NCBI GenBank assembly: GCA_910587825.1
Contig: CAJUNJ010000003.1
Location: 116,951-179,983 of the forward strand
Reading direction: 5' to 3'
DNA from: an uncultured Christensenellaceae bacterium
GTDB lineage: Bacteria; Bacillota; Clostridia; Christensenellales; Borkfalkiaceae
Length of the DNA: 63,033 nucleotides
This document shows, one piece after another, positions 46,401 to 53,999 of the stretch; within the stretch, counting starts at the first letter, position 1, and each line of letters begins with the position of its first letter. Under the pieces are notes generated by a model, which searched no databases, had not been told where the DNA came from, and was given only the letters and a program-made list of their open reading frames with translations. The translations under genes and the position numbers were made by a program.

Positions 46401-46932
46401 TAACCCGCAGGTCGTGACGGTTGAATGGAACTGTAACCCTTCGGCGGTGTATGACGGCAGTTGGCACAACATTACCCCGACCGTCAGGGGAACGCAGGGC
46501 GACACGACATATTGGCTAAAGGCAACTTTGACGGGCGACACGTCTTACAGGGACGTCGGCAGTTATACGGCAAGGGTTACCGCCGTGTCGGATAGCAACT
46601 ATACCGTTACGGGTTGCGCAAACTCTTCGTTTACCGTTACGGTAACGGCGCGTTCGGTTACAGTTGCGTGGAGCGGAATACCCGCGGAAGGCGCTGCCGC
46701 GGACGGAAACGTTATAAATGTTACGGCGAAGTTTGACGGTTTGGATTACGGCGACAACGTAACGGCAATTTACACCATAACTTGCGACGGCAGAACGGTC
46801 GATTACGTGCGCGACGCGGGAGAGTACGTTATAAGGGTAACGTTCGGCGGTTCGGACGCAGGCAACTATAAAGTAAACGGAGATACCGAAATAAGGTTTA
46901 CGCTTGCAAACCGGACTCAGACGACCGACTGA
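40408..46932 (+). CDS. 2174-aa membrane protein with extracellular MBG-like Ig-type repeats
   Basis: Five TM segments lie in the first 195 residues (for example ILALVIFTAILIGTVVTIVF, LLIVILEVLIASLQMG and YVILYALLCAFIVLVQVFGLFVY), with no signal peptide. With the N-terminus inside, the remaining 1980 residues are outside. They comprise a short LRR_5 segment (about 205-340), a Listeria-Bacteroides (InlB B-type) repeat ending in TALYARWIPEY, and about sixteen MBG/YDG-type repeats of 75-110 aa. The repeats begin with motifs such as VYDGQPH, TYNGSQQN or IYDGNYH and end in VTGVNNQNYSL-like strands. Such repeats form elongated adhesin stalks. The position in an operon of cytosolic ATPases and helicases is unusual and suggests a surface receptor for the system. 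A good ribosome-binding site (AAGGAG) precedes the ATG. Confidence 0.8.
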   Translation: MKAKASTILSEHRRVSAGRHILALVIFTAILIGTVVTIVFTSRRGAPVGVFACLYVLMALNIAQLGLCIADYVLKQFCGIYIKWLVLANYLTGAAWLLIVILEVLIASLQMGVMRTDLAIIAGVQLITAVLAYVLWPALDRKAIDSMIRPSVRGDGVAKSRNAFKYVILYALLCAFIVLVQVFGLFVYKLPPRLYDIFADTRAVMYEESEDGKSYIVKGIYQGTATSVVIPAQYNGKPVTGIAGGALADDDVIERYKVTEITFGSYETDEEGNLKLVSNIEYLEEGAISNDKITKLTIPDSVTEMEDGSISGSSLTELKYEARAGFRFSYLKCPALQEITMSGDKVGNLISLKGMGENTLIRVSKDIYNTYRRNNPEYLHSFRPILTAEEFCVDFYTDSDYYIESIFSQSGNAVNIGYRDLKNDSLAGVSPVVDTLAYIRNNHELDTDGVKEKSAFRGWYFDPAFARECEFTENGTQSFTDNTALYARWIPEYTGQINWGTYTPAGAVNRMVWTDEDVVAFPVVENRKGYSQGVRWTVGGTQDVVTDSRRISRDVTLNGEWLLDKPTVRIEHAAADADDNFVITGNSISFIYDETRKLLLTASYNHELENIYYDGEQFDFDYEWTKTGEAFSLVKRPLGLQNVLQGGTYALTVTAISPYGERSSRRAEVTVNISKKPLNLGSVALPDDTREYSSVIQKLPVTGSLPDNSNINITYEYSDGQTVTANGVINAGVYTVKAFFVKNNADEAANYETAEKQATLTIERKMLTIGEDEGWQGEGVGWDDNSVVYDGQPHRYRLIFGGAFTNDDVDLIYSDEIKTAVGEYTARVTGVNNQNYSLDGIAGSLSHAWSITQRTVSVKEWQVDGRAYTGNGAVSIVYDGRLHEITAVMEGYVGDDVVEFVYRTGESFTRSATNVYAGYRAQVAGVTNGNYKFDGLKDALDWAITQRPLTVTFTGNKLTYNGSEQGITATIDGFAPGDAEVFATAMATYKMLEYAGKSEQLLVNPPTVSDNRVQLYFTAREADGYTAAVSGLAEASAQSPLILSNYSLTAGEREFNIEPKQVTFGVGGPYTYNGSQQNLVIKVYGLESSDLQSVALGDFTTDGAISGNASGDTYNIMFAGRDAGSYEAVVTAFANSNYVMEEYSASIVISPKTVTVSGWTLTDKATGVESVITAGRALTYNYNGYSLRANLAGVVAGDSLDAVTADGEESQVASDYVTTASLPAGTKNYVLGGTNNISWSISPYILNVTWSCGGTAISDNRTFIYRGSDYRVDPVYTLLGDDSINLSYGSGTRTAKDVGNYSIGLIGTGNANYELAANSAISWTIAPKTVNVSWEDTAPVTYASQYRGPTAVLDGLIESETDSLYIRYTSRESELAGQGEVSGIKGRYAITGMILADTYNLRVTAICDSHGTTNNNYTVVCATCPFIITKKQITLTGVWNYSNGSSTSAYSDSVTYNRNDYTLTTDIEDGVVLKDDVRLLYSGNTARNAGNYKASVIGLGGTNGSNYVISSSSVTSREWKISPKVVSYSWSDGNSFTYRGTPYTYSATLASGAICSGDSASLTFSGNTATDVGSYETVVTGINNTNYALDAQSVARHSWSISPYTVTGLMWSADSLVYNGAAQYPTARFTACGQTVNITSYTGDINVRNVGSYNVIPASTGNGNFVLSTELGKGHSFGITAKKLTFSWNTSNITYDGVTRTAQATAVGVCAGDTVNLTYDKTDRSYRNATSYSFAVTALDNANYSIDETSAKVAVTVQRRQAILEWTGGSTAVYDGNAHIPTARVTNTCAGDVTVTVTNYERNDTNGNGTDVGRLTVSAISLSNENYSILSGSNQFTITVNPQPVRITWPNTSYTYNGTQQSITPSVVGVNDGKAVQFTLSGNTFTSAGSHSVRITALSDGNYTLTGATGQANYTVTVAQASVSLQWSGASSVIYDGNYHAATASVNGGLGSDTFDIRYSYSGTSNGTNAGTRTATVTGLGNSNYALPASGLSYTVTINPQVVTVEWNCNPSAVYDGSWHNITPTVRGTQGDTTYWLKATLTGDTSYRDVGSYTARVTAVSDSNYTVTGCANSSFTVTVTARSVTVAWSGIPAEGAAADGNVINVTAKFDGLDYGDNVTAIYTITCDGRTVDYVRDAGEYVIRVTFGGSDAGNYKVNGDTEIRFTLANRTQTTD

Positions 46933-46950
46933 AATATATAAGGTGATTAA

Positions 46951-47715
46951 ATGGCTAAAAACAGGGACGCGGTCACAAGCGAGCTTATCGTAAGCAGTAT
47001 AGGCTTGTGTCCCGCGTATGAAGACAATAAAAAGAAAGCTTGCGTTATTGCGGCATATAATGCGGGTAACGGCGGGGTGACGTTTATCGCTCTGCCGTTC
47101 CCGACGAAAAAAGTCTATTCGAGAGAAGACGTTCTTTCGGCGATAGCACAGGCGGAGGGCGTGGGTGCAGTGCGTTACGACAGCGTCGGCGGCGGACAGA
47201 AAGATATTATTGTTTGCCGTGCCGACAGCGGTAAAGTAACCGATATAGTACCCCGTGATATAAAAAACGACAGGTTTATCGACGGATTTTCGGAAGTGGT
47301 GCAGACTGCCGTAAAGTTTAAGGTCGGCGCGGATGAACGCGCTTTGCGCTTAAACGAAAGGATGAATGTCGAAATTGCGCCTTCGGGCGAATACCCGCGC
47401 GAAAGGGGAACGTACGCGTATGCGTTTGCCAATGCGTATAACGCCTGTCTTCTGGGCGGGGTGTTCGAACGAGAGGAACTGCGCATAGTCACAAAACGCG
47501 GTAAACGCGCAAAGTTCTGCGTGCGCGACGTATCGGGCGAATTTATCGACGAAGAAGTTCTGTACGTCAAACCCGTATCCCGCGATACGGAAGGCACGGT
47601 AGATTTTTACGTTACGGAAGAATTTAATTATATCGACGGTGAAAATTCTTCCCGCAGGTCGTATAAAATCATCTTTTCTGGCAGATTGAACAATTACAAT
47701 CTGATAAGGCAATAG
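46951..47715 (+). CDS. Unrecognised 254-aa soluble protein
   Basis: No family recognised. It is soluble, with no signal or TM segment. The first part (about residues 5-130) alternates strands and helices (CVIAAYNAGNGGVTFIALPF, KDIIVCRADSGKVTDIVP). The second part (about 150-254) is rich in Arg/Glu strands and ends SYKIIFSGRLNNYNLIRQ. A ribosome-binding site (AAGGTGA) precedes the ATG. It lies 18 bases after one membrane protein and 10 bases before another, so it may link their cytoplasmic parts. Confidence 0.6.
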   Translation: MAKNRDAVTSELIVSSIGLCPAYEDNKKKACVIAAYNAGNGGVTFIALPFPTKKVYSREDVLSAIAQAEGVGAVRYDSVGGGQKDIIVCRADSGKVTDIVPRDIKNDRFIDGFSEVVQTAVKFKVGADERALRLNERMNVEIAPSGEYPRERGTYAYAFANAYNACLLGGVFEREELRIVTKRGKRAKFCVRDVSGEFIDEEVLYVKPVSRDTEGTVDFYVTEEFNYIDGENSSRRSYKIIFSGRLNNYNLIRQ

Positions 47716-47725
47716 GATAAAGAAT

Positions 47726-50700
47726 ATGGGAAAAAGCAAAAACAAAGTGACGCAGAATACGAAAGGCAATCCTGACGGAAGCGCAAACAATAATGCAAAT
47801 ACGCAACCCGTACAAAGTTTCGTGTACGACGAAAATATGCGGGAAATAGTTTTGGGTGAAAAATCTGTAAAGCCGATAGACGACAGCCCGATTTTGCAGT
47901 CGAGGCTGGGTTATAAGCAGACTGCTGTCAAAAAGTACGCAAACTGCGTCAGACTTACCGACTTGAAGACGGGTAAGGAGATAGGTATAATCCCGAACAT
48001 ACAGCTCGGCGCAGTCTGGGCGAAAGCGGGCAAATACGGCGGGGTGCACAGTTTAAGCAAGACCGACTGGACGGATAACAGCCAAAAGATTACCAAATTT
48101 TTAAAGGGTAAAAACGACAACGACTTACTCGTTCAGGACGTATACGGCATATCTTCGCTGAATTATATAAAGCTGTTTCTGGTAAAGGGCGTTGATACAG
48201 TTGAAGTTATACGCTCTGCAATTCTCGAAGACATACGCGAAAGCAACCTTTTGCTGTCCAAGTGGAATAAAATTAAAAAGTACAGCTATAAAGTCCCTTT
48301 GGAGGCAGTCGGCTGGATTTTCTCGCGGTCGGACGCGGATACCCTGCGCGCCCACGGCGTAAGGTATCTCAACGATATTCGCAAGCTCAGCGTTTACGAT
48401 TTAAAGAATATGTTTTTGCGTTGCAACTATGCAACGCTTATCGAAGATATAAATGCGGCGTTTAAAGAGGATTGGGAAAGAAGAAAGGACAAAATATTTC
48501 AGGTTGTCCCCTTTATTTTCGGCTTTGCGGCGATGATTGCGGTCGGTGTTCCGTCTTACATATTCGGATATACGCTTTTGAAAAACCGCGATATGACCGC
48601 GCTTATAATCGGCTTTCTCGCCCTTTGGCTGTTCAACGTAGGTCTGGTAATTTTCGGCGCGCTTCGCGCAATAAGACGCAGAAGAACAAAAAGGCCGGAT
48701 TACAGGTATTTCACGCGCGGGGTAAAGGGTACCGTAATAGCATTTGCTATGATTTCGATATTTTCAATTACGTCCGCAACGGTGTTTTACGAACGTTACG
48801 ACGGTTATGACGACAAGTTCTTTTATCGCAGGGTTCCCGACGGAAATATTGCCGTTGCGGGACTGTTCGATAAACGGCTCGCCGAAATAAATATACCTAC
48901 GCAGATTGACGGCAAGGACGTGGTAAAAATTTCGGGCGGGGCGTTTGCTGGCGGTAAGCTTACGGGCGTAACCGTGCCGTACGGCATAAAGGAAATAGGC
49001 GGAAGCGCGTTTGCCGACAACGACTCGCTCACCCGCGTAAATCTTCCCGCAGGAGTAACCGTTATAGGAAATAAGGCGTTTAACGACTGCGACAGGCTTA
49101 TAAACGTAACAATGGGCGAAGGTGTTGAAATTATAGGTTCGCGTGCGTTCGGCGACTGCCGTTCGCTTGAAATAATCACTCTTCCGCAGTCGGTTACGTT
49201 CATAGGCGCGAATGCGTTTGTAAATTGCGGCGCACTGACGGAAATCGAATTCGGCGATAATATCGAAAGTATAGGAAGCGGAGCGTTTAAAAAATGCGTT
49301 ATGCTTAAAGAAATTACTCTTCCCGAAAGTGTAGAAGTTATCGGGGAAGAAACTTTCAAAGACTGCGCTTCGCTTGCGTATATCGAAATGCGCGGTGGAA
49401 TAAAACAGTTAGGTGCGCGCGCGTTCGCCGGCTGTGAAAGCTGTAAGCGTATAAACGCCGAGGATACAAAAAATCTGACGGTTATCGCGTCGGGACTGTT
49501 CAAGGACTGTACCGCGCTTGAAAATACAAATCTGTTTGAAAACGCAAATAAAATAGAAGACGGTGCGCTTTCGGGCTGTACTTCCTTGAAAAGCTTCGAA
49601 ATACCCAAAACCGCGGAATATCTCGGCAAAGAAATATTTTACGGTTGCAGTGCGCTTAAAGAACTTTCGGTTCCGTTTATAGGCAAAAACGTAAGCGACT
49701 TAAAGAAGGTAAATTATCTTGTCAACGATAAGGTTCCGCTTGAAAACATAGAAATTACCGCGGCGGAAAAAATCGCGCGAAAGGCATTTGCGAAAAGCAA
49801 TATAAAGGAAGCCGTTATAGGAAGCGGTACCGCCGAAATAGGCGACGGCGCGTTCAGCGACTGTATCGCGCTTACCGACGTAACGCTTCCGTCAGACCTT
49901 ACGGCTATTTCCGCGGACACGTTCAAAGGCTGTTACGTGCTTAATTCGTTAACGGGTTGCGGTAATGTAGAGTCGATAGGCGACAGCGCGTTTGAAGGTT
50001 GCGGAAGGTTAGCGTCGGTTAATCTGCCAAAGGCGGTTACGATAGGCGCAAGCAGTTTTGAAGGCTGTTATTCTCTCGTTACCGTAAGCGGACTTACACA
50101 GGTCGAACGGATAGGCAAAGAAGCTTTCAAAAACTGTACGGACTTGCGCAATATCAGTTTGCCCGCAACTTTCGAAGTAATAGAAGATTATACTTTCTCC
50201 GGCTGTGACAAACTTGACGTATTTGTATTCCCAGTCGGGTTGAAGAAGATAGGCGAGCACGCTTTCAGTCAATGCAACGCACTGGTAAACGTAAATCTAT
50301 CAGGACTGACTTCACTTGAAACTCTCGGCAAATACGCGTTTTCTTCGTGCAGTTCGTTGACCGGGCTTACCCTGCCCGACTGTATAACCGAAATTACGGA
50401 AGGACTTTTATACGGGAATTTTTCGTTGAGAAATTACACCGTAGGTTCAAATATTCGGGTTATAGGCAAGTTCGCGTTTGCCAATTCCGAAATTACAGAC
50501 ATCACTATACCTTCGTCCGTTACCGAAATATGCGAAAGCGCGTTCTCGCGTTGCGGCAATTTAAGGGCGGTTACCGTTCCGTCTTCCGTTGAAAAGATGG
50601 GCAAAAACGCCTTTGCGGAATGCGGCAATCTTACAAGCTTTACGGCGCCCTATCTCGGCAAATCGCCCTCGTCCACGGGCGGCGGTTACAAGCACCTGTT

Positions 50701-51655
50701 CGGTAAAGGTTACGTTACGGATATAACAATAACCGACGGCGAAGTAATAAAGAAAGGTATGTTCGGCGGAGGGGAAAAGATAATAACTTCCGTCAGACTC
50801 TCTTCCGGCGTAAAGGAATTGAAGGGAGGACTTTTCAAGGGCTTTACCCAAATAACCGCGTTTACGGTTCCTTCCGCAGTAGAAAAGACGGGCGACGAAC
50901 TGTTCAGCGGCTGCACTTCGCTTAAAACGGTAGTTCTTCCAGATAGCCTTACGGCTATCGGAAAGCGTACATTTTACGGTTGCGACTCGCTAAACGCCGT
51001 TGAAATTCCCAAGGGGGTTAAGGTAATAGGCAAGGAAGCTTTCAGGCTTTGTACTTCGCTAAAATCCGTAAATATCCCTTCCAACGTGGAAAGAATCGAA
51101 AGCGACGCGTTCAGGGGCTGTGCTTCCGTCACCGTCGTTAACTTCGAAACAGGACTTAAATATATCGGCAATAACGCCTTCCGTGAAAGCTCCGTAAAAC
51201 AGGCAATTCTGCCCGAAGGACTTGAAACGGTAATGAGCGGAGCGTTTAAAAACTGTAAGTCGCTTGAAAGCGCCTACATACCCTCGACGGTCAAAAAAAT
51301 AGAAAACAACAATTATACGGGCGGGGCTGTGTTCGGCGGATGCGATTCGCTTGAAAATTTAGCCGTGCCGTTTATAGGCAGTAAAGCGGATTCCGCAAAA
51401 AAGATTACATATCTTACAGACAGCCGCAATCTGACAACGGTCGCGGTAACCGGTGCGGAAAAGATTGCAAAAGAGGCTTTTAAAGGTTCGTCGGTTAAAA
51501 ATATCGTGCTTTATGCGGGGATAAAATCGATAGGCGACGGAGCGTTTGACGGTTGCAATTTAAAGCAGGTTATGCTTCACAATTCTCTTACGGAATTCGA
51601 AGGGCTGTTCCCCGAAGGAACCGTTAGCTATTTCGACGGCGATATATTAAATTAA
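47726..51655 (+). CDS. 1309-aa membrane protein with cytoplasmic domain and extracellular LRR_5 array
   Basis: A cytoplasmic N-terminal domain (about residues 1-255, no known family; TDLKTGKEIGIIPNIQLGAV and helical repeats to KEDWERRKDK) is followed by three TM segments: FIFGFAAMIAVGVPSYIFGY, TALIIGFLALWLFNVGLVIF and VIAFAMISIFSITSATVFY. An odd TM number places the rest outside. About 900 residues of BspA-like LRR_5 repeats follow, interrupted three times by the same LPF/VPF.G...VP..L..V.VT module found in the giant lipoprotein. It looks like a receptor linking an outside LRR ligand-binding surface to a cytosolic domain inside the ESCRT-like operon. The ribosome-binding site is AGGATA. Confidence 0.8.
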   Translation: MGKSKNKVTQNTKGNPDGSANNNANTQPVQSFVYDENMREIVLGEKSVKPIDDSPILQSRLGYKQTAVKKYANCVRLTDLKTGKEIGIIPNIQLGAVWAKAGKYGGVHSLSKTDWTDNSQKITKFLKGKNDNDLLVQDVYGISSLNYIKLFLVKGVDTVEVIRSAILEDIRESNLLLSKWNKIKKYSYKVPLEAVGWIFSRSDADTLRAHGVRYLNDIRKLSVYDLKNMFLRCNYATLIEDINAAFKEDWERRKDKIFQVVPFIFGFAAMIAVGVPSYIFGYTLLKNRDMTALIIGFLALWLFNVGLVIFGALRAIRRRRTKRPDYRYFTRGVKGTVIAFAMISIFSITSATVFYERYDGYDDKFFYRRVPDGNIAVAGLFDKRLAEINIPTQIDGKDVVKISGGAFAGGKLTGVTVPYGIKEIGGSAFADNDSLTRVNLPAGVTVIGNKAFNDCDRLINVTMGEGVEIIGSRAFGDCRSLEIITLPQSVTFIGANAFVNCGALTEIEFGDNIESIGSGAFKKCVMLKEITLPESVEVIGEETFKDCASLAYIEMRGGIKQLGARAFAGCESCKRINAEDTKNLTVIASGLFKDCTALENTNLFENANKIEDGALSGCTSLKSFEIPKTAEYLGKEIFYGCSALKELSVPFIGKNVSDLKKVNYLVNDKVPLENIEITAAEKIARKAFAKSNIKEAVIGSGTAEIGDGAFSDCIALTDVTLPSDLTAISADTFKGCYVLNSLTGCGNVESIGDSAFEGCGRLASVNLPKAVTIGASSFEGCYSLVTVSGLTQVERIGKEAFKNCTDLRNISLPATFEVIEDYTFSGCDKLDVFVFPVGLKKIGEHAFSQCNALVNVNLSGLTSLETLGKYAFSSCSSLTGLTLPDCITEITEGLLYGNFSLRNYTVGSNIRVIGKFAFANSEITDITIPSSVTEICESAFSRCGNLRAVTVPSSVEKMGKNAFAECGNLTSFTAPYLGKSPSSTGGGYKHLFGKGYVTDITITDGEVIKKGMFGGGEKIITSVRLSSGVKELKGGLFKGFTQITAFTVPSAVEKTGDELFSGCTSLKTVVLPDSLTAIGKRTFYGCDSLNAVEIPKGVKVIGKEAFRLCTSLKSVNIPSNVERIESDAFRGCASVTVVNFETGLKYIGNNAFRESSVKQAILPEGLETVMSGAFKNCKSLESAYIPSTVKKIENNNYTGGAVFGGCDSLENLAVPFIGSKADSAKKITYLTDSRNLTTVAVTGAEKIAKEAFKGSSVKNIVLYAGIKSIGDGAFDGCNLKQVMLHNSLTEFEGLFPEGTVSYFDGDILN

Positions 51656-51673
51656 CTTTTCAGGAGACGGTAT

Positions 51674-53551
51674 ATGATTTATACCTGTAAACACTGCACC
51701 GCGTGGTTTTCCGCGGGCGCTATAAGGGAAGCAATAGAAAAAAAACAAAATATAATAATATGCAAATATTGCGGACAGGTAACCGAGTTCAGCGATATGC
51801 GTTCTTCGCACATCGCCCGCGGTTACGATTACCTCAGTATTGCCGAATTTTACAGTGCGTATGCGGAATTTTCGGCGGCGATAGATGATTCTAAGAGGCA
51901 CGGGCACACGCCCTCGCCCGACGCGCAGATAGGTTTTGCGCTTGCGCAGTTTCAGGTTCAGACGGTGTTCAGCGATAACGACCCCGATAAATTAAGCGCT
52001 CCTAAGCTTATCTGTCACCGCCGTAACGAAATGGATTTCGCCGATGCGGAAAATTATTTAAGCGCGTTAAGCAGTAACGACGGCAACGCGGGGGCGGAGA
52101 TACGCAATGCGGAAAGCGAAAAGTTCCGCGGATACGCTGATTATATCGATACGCTTAAAAAGAATTACGACGAAATTGTAAAGTCAAAGCCGCGCGACTT
52201 TGCGTACGGAGCGTTCATCGCATATGAGGACGAACCCGAAAACGGCGCGGACAACCGCGGATATGAATTTGCAAACAAAGTGCGCAACATTCTTCCCGAC
52301 GGCATAAAGCACGTTTTTCTGCCCGATATAGACGAGTTTGACGGCGATAAAATGCGCTATGAAGCCGAAATTTTGTACGCGATAGACAATTCAAACTGCA
52401 TGCTTGTAATTGCCGATAACGATATCGACTTCCGTCTTACGACAATATATTCGCGCTATTACAGAAGCGGGGACGGAGACCATAAGAAGAGACTGGGTTT
52501 TATAAGGTACTTAAACAAAATAACCATCAACCTTCCCGACCCTCAGCACCAAATTGCGCAAAACGTATTCGAGATAGACGAAAAGGACAGGTTTATCAGG
52601 TTTGCCTGCTCCAACAACAATATTTATTGCGCCCCGTCCGCTTACGGCGAGGAAGAAAAAGTCGCGGAAAATGTAATATTTAAACCGATAAGCGGGGAAA
52701 AACCCAATCCCGACTACAATACCGACGATTTATCCAACGCTTACGAAAGTATTTCAAGCAACCAATTCGTCTTCGGAAGTTATCCGCAGGACAGGGAAAC
52801 AAGCGCGACGGTCGAAAACTTTTTTGCAATGTTTGCTAAACCGGAGGAGGGCGACGCGCACGGTTGGAACGTTCTGTTTACAAATAAAAACGGCGTTCCG
52901 TATACCTGGTACCGCGACGAAGTGATTGAGGGTTGTAAATACAGGGGCGTAATATTTAACCGCCCGCGCGACGTTTATTCGGTTCAGCCGTCCGACGCGC
53001 GCCCGAACAGCCAGCGCAAGAGCGGTTATATGCCTCGGCGCGTATACTGCTTTAAATTCAAGCCCATTGTCTGGGACAAGGTGTCGCTGTCAAACGATAA
53101 CGCCGTCCTTGTCGCAAACCAGGGCATAGACAGCATGGAATACGACAACTCGCAAAACTGTTCAAACGAATGGGAAAACAGCACTGTGCGCGAATGGCTT
53201 AACAACGATTTTAAAAACACGGCGTTCAGCGCGTCGCAGCAGTCGCGCCTTTGGTCGCTTAGCGGATTTTCCGATAACGAAAAGGTCTTTCTTTTAGACT
53301 GCGGTTCACCGTTCGACAGAGAGAGATTGAAAAAAGGCAAACGCATAATAGTCGGCAGCGACTATATGCGCTGTATAGGCGGTACGTGCAACAACCGCAC
53401 GGTAAACAGCTATTGGGTAAAGTCGGACTTGTACGGCACGGAAGAAAACAAGGCTTCTATCGTATACACTGCGTCGGAATCCAATATATCTTCGCAGTAC
53501 GTTGACAACACGGGCGTTGCCGTTGTGCCTAAAATTATTATGAAGCTTTGA
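51674..53551 (+). CDS. Zinc-ribbon / TIR-like / DUF6273 protein
   Basis: 625 aa and last gene of the operon. The N-terminal zinc ribbon is CKHCTAWF...CKYCGQVTEF (about residues 5-38). A helical linker leads to a TIR-like domain (about 173-300): FAYGAFIAYEDEPENG, then ANKVRNILP, VFLPDIDEFDGDKMRYEAEILYAI and NCMLVIADND. This is the clostridial TIR subtype often preceded by a zinc ribbon. The usual C-terminal catalytic-Glu motif (W/C..E) is not evident, so NADase activity is uncertain. The C-terminus (about 355-625) is a DUF6273 domain: FVFGSYPQDR, STVREWLNNDF and VFLLDCG. TIR proteins often act as effectors or signal enzymes in immunity. A ribosome-binding site (AGGAGA) precedes the ATG. Confidence 0.75.
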   Translation: MIYTCKHCTAWFSAGAIREAIEKKQNIIICKYCGQVTEFSDMRSSHIARGYDYLSIAEFYSAYAEFSAAIDDSKRHGHTPSPDAQIGFALAQFQVQTVFSDNDPDKLSAPKLICHRRNEMDFADAENYLSALSSNDGNAGAEIRNAESEKFRGYADYIDTLKKNYDEIVKSKPRDFAYGAFIAYEDEPENGADNRGYEFANKVRNILPDGIKHVFLPDIDEFDGDKMRYEAEILYAIDNSNCMLVIADNDIDFRLTTIYSRYYRSGDGDHKKRLGFIRYLNKITINLPDPQHQIAQNVFEIDEKDRFIRFACSNNNIYCAPSAYGEEEKVAENVIFKPISGEKPNPDYNTDDLSNAYESISSNQFVFGSYPQDRETSATVENFFAMFAKPEEGDAHGWNVLFTNKNGVPYTWYRDEVIEGCKYRGVIFNRPRDVYSVQPSDARPNSQRKSGYMPRRVYCFKFKPIVWDKVSLSNDNAVLVANQGIDSMEYDNSQNCSNEWENSTVREWLNNDFKNTAFSASQQSRLWSLSGFSDNEKVFLLDCGSPFDRERLKKGKRIIVGSDYMRCIGGTCNNRTVNSYWVKSDLYGTEENKASIVYTASESNISSQYVDNTGVAVVPKIIMKL

Positions 53552-53556
53552 ATAAG

Positions 53557-53589
53557 TACGCGCCGACGGTTGAAAGCCGTCGGCGCGTA
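53557..53589. terminator. Terminator of the ESCRT-like operon, shared with the convergent ferredoxin gene
   Basis: A 12- to 13-bp GC-rich stem (ACGCGCCGACGG at 53558-53569, complement at 53577-53588) starts six bases after the stop codon and is followed by TTATTTTT. Confidence 0.85.
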
Positions 53590-53593
53590 GATG

Positions 53594-53785
53594 TTATTTT
53601 TCGAGAATTAAAGCTCTTTTGGGGCAGAAAGACGAACACTTTCCGCAGGTTATGCATTTCGTATGATCTATTTCGGGAGCGTTAAACCCGATTTGTGACA
53701 GCGCCCCGACGGGACAGACCCGCACGGCGGGGCAGGGGTGGTTCTGCGGACAGTTTTCTGTTTTTATTTTAAGTATCTTCGGCAT
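53594..53785 (-). CDS. Small 4Fe-4S ferredoxin-like protein
   Basis: 63 aa with two [4Fe-4S]-type motifs: an irregular first one, CPQNHPCPAVRVCPVGAL, and a canonical second one, CITCGKCSSFCP. It is an electron carrier or an Fe-S subunit in the cytoplasm. A good ribosome-binding site (AAAGGAG) precedes the ATG. The gene has its own promoter and shares its terminator with the large operon. No partner enzyme is adjacent. Confidence 0.85.
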   Translation of the reverse strand: MPKILKIKTENCPQNHPCPAVRVCPVGALSQIGFNAPEIDHTKCITCGKCSSFCPKRALILEK

Positions 53786-53813
53786 AGTAAATTCTCCTTT
53801 AATCTTTTATAAG

Positions 53814-53842
53814 ATTATAAATCATTTAACCGTCATTTGCAA
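53814..53842 (-). promoter_or_regulatory. Promoter of the small ferredoxin gene
   Basis: On the minus strand, TTGCAA (plus 53837-53842), a 17-bp spacer and TATAAT (plus 53814-53819). Confidence 0.65.
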
Positions 53843-53902
53843 GCGTTAATATCTGCAACAAAATCCAAAGCGAAAACTTCCTGAAAAAGACGGGCTGTAT
53901 AA

Positions 53903-53931
53903 TAGACAATTTTTTAAAAATATTGTAAAAT
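53903..53931 (+). promoter_or_regulatory. Promoter of the E2-like acyltransferase gene
   Basis: TAGACA at 53903-53908, a 17-bp spacer and TAAAAT at 53926-53931. Confidence 0.55.
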
Positions 53932-53999
53932 TAATGTGTAGTGTAAGTTTAAAACACCGTGCTTATCCGGGCGCAATAAAAGTGAAGACGGAGGTTGTT

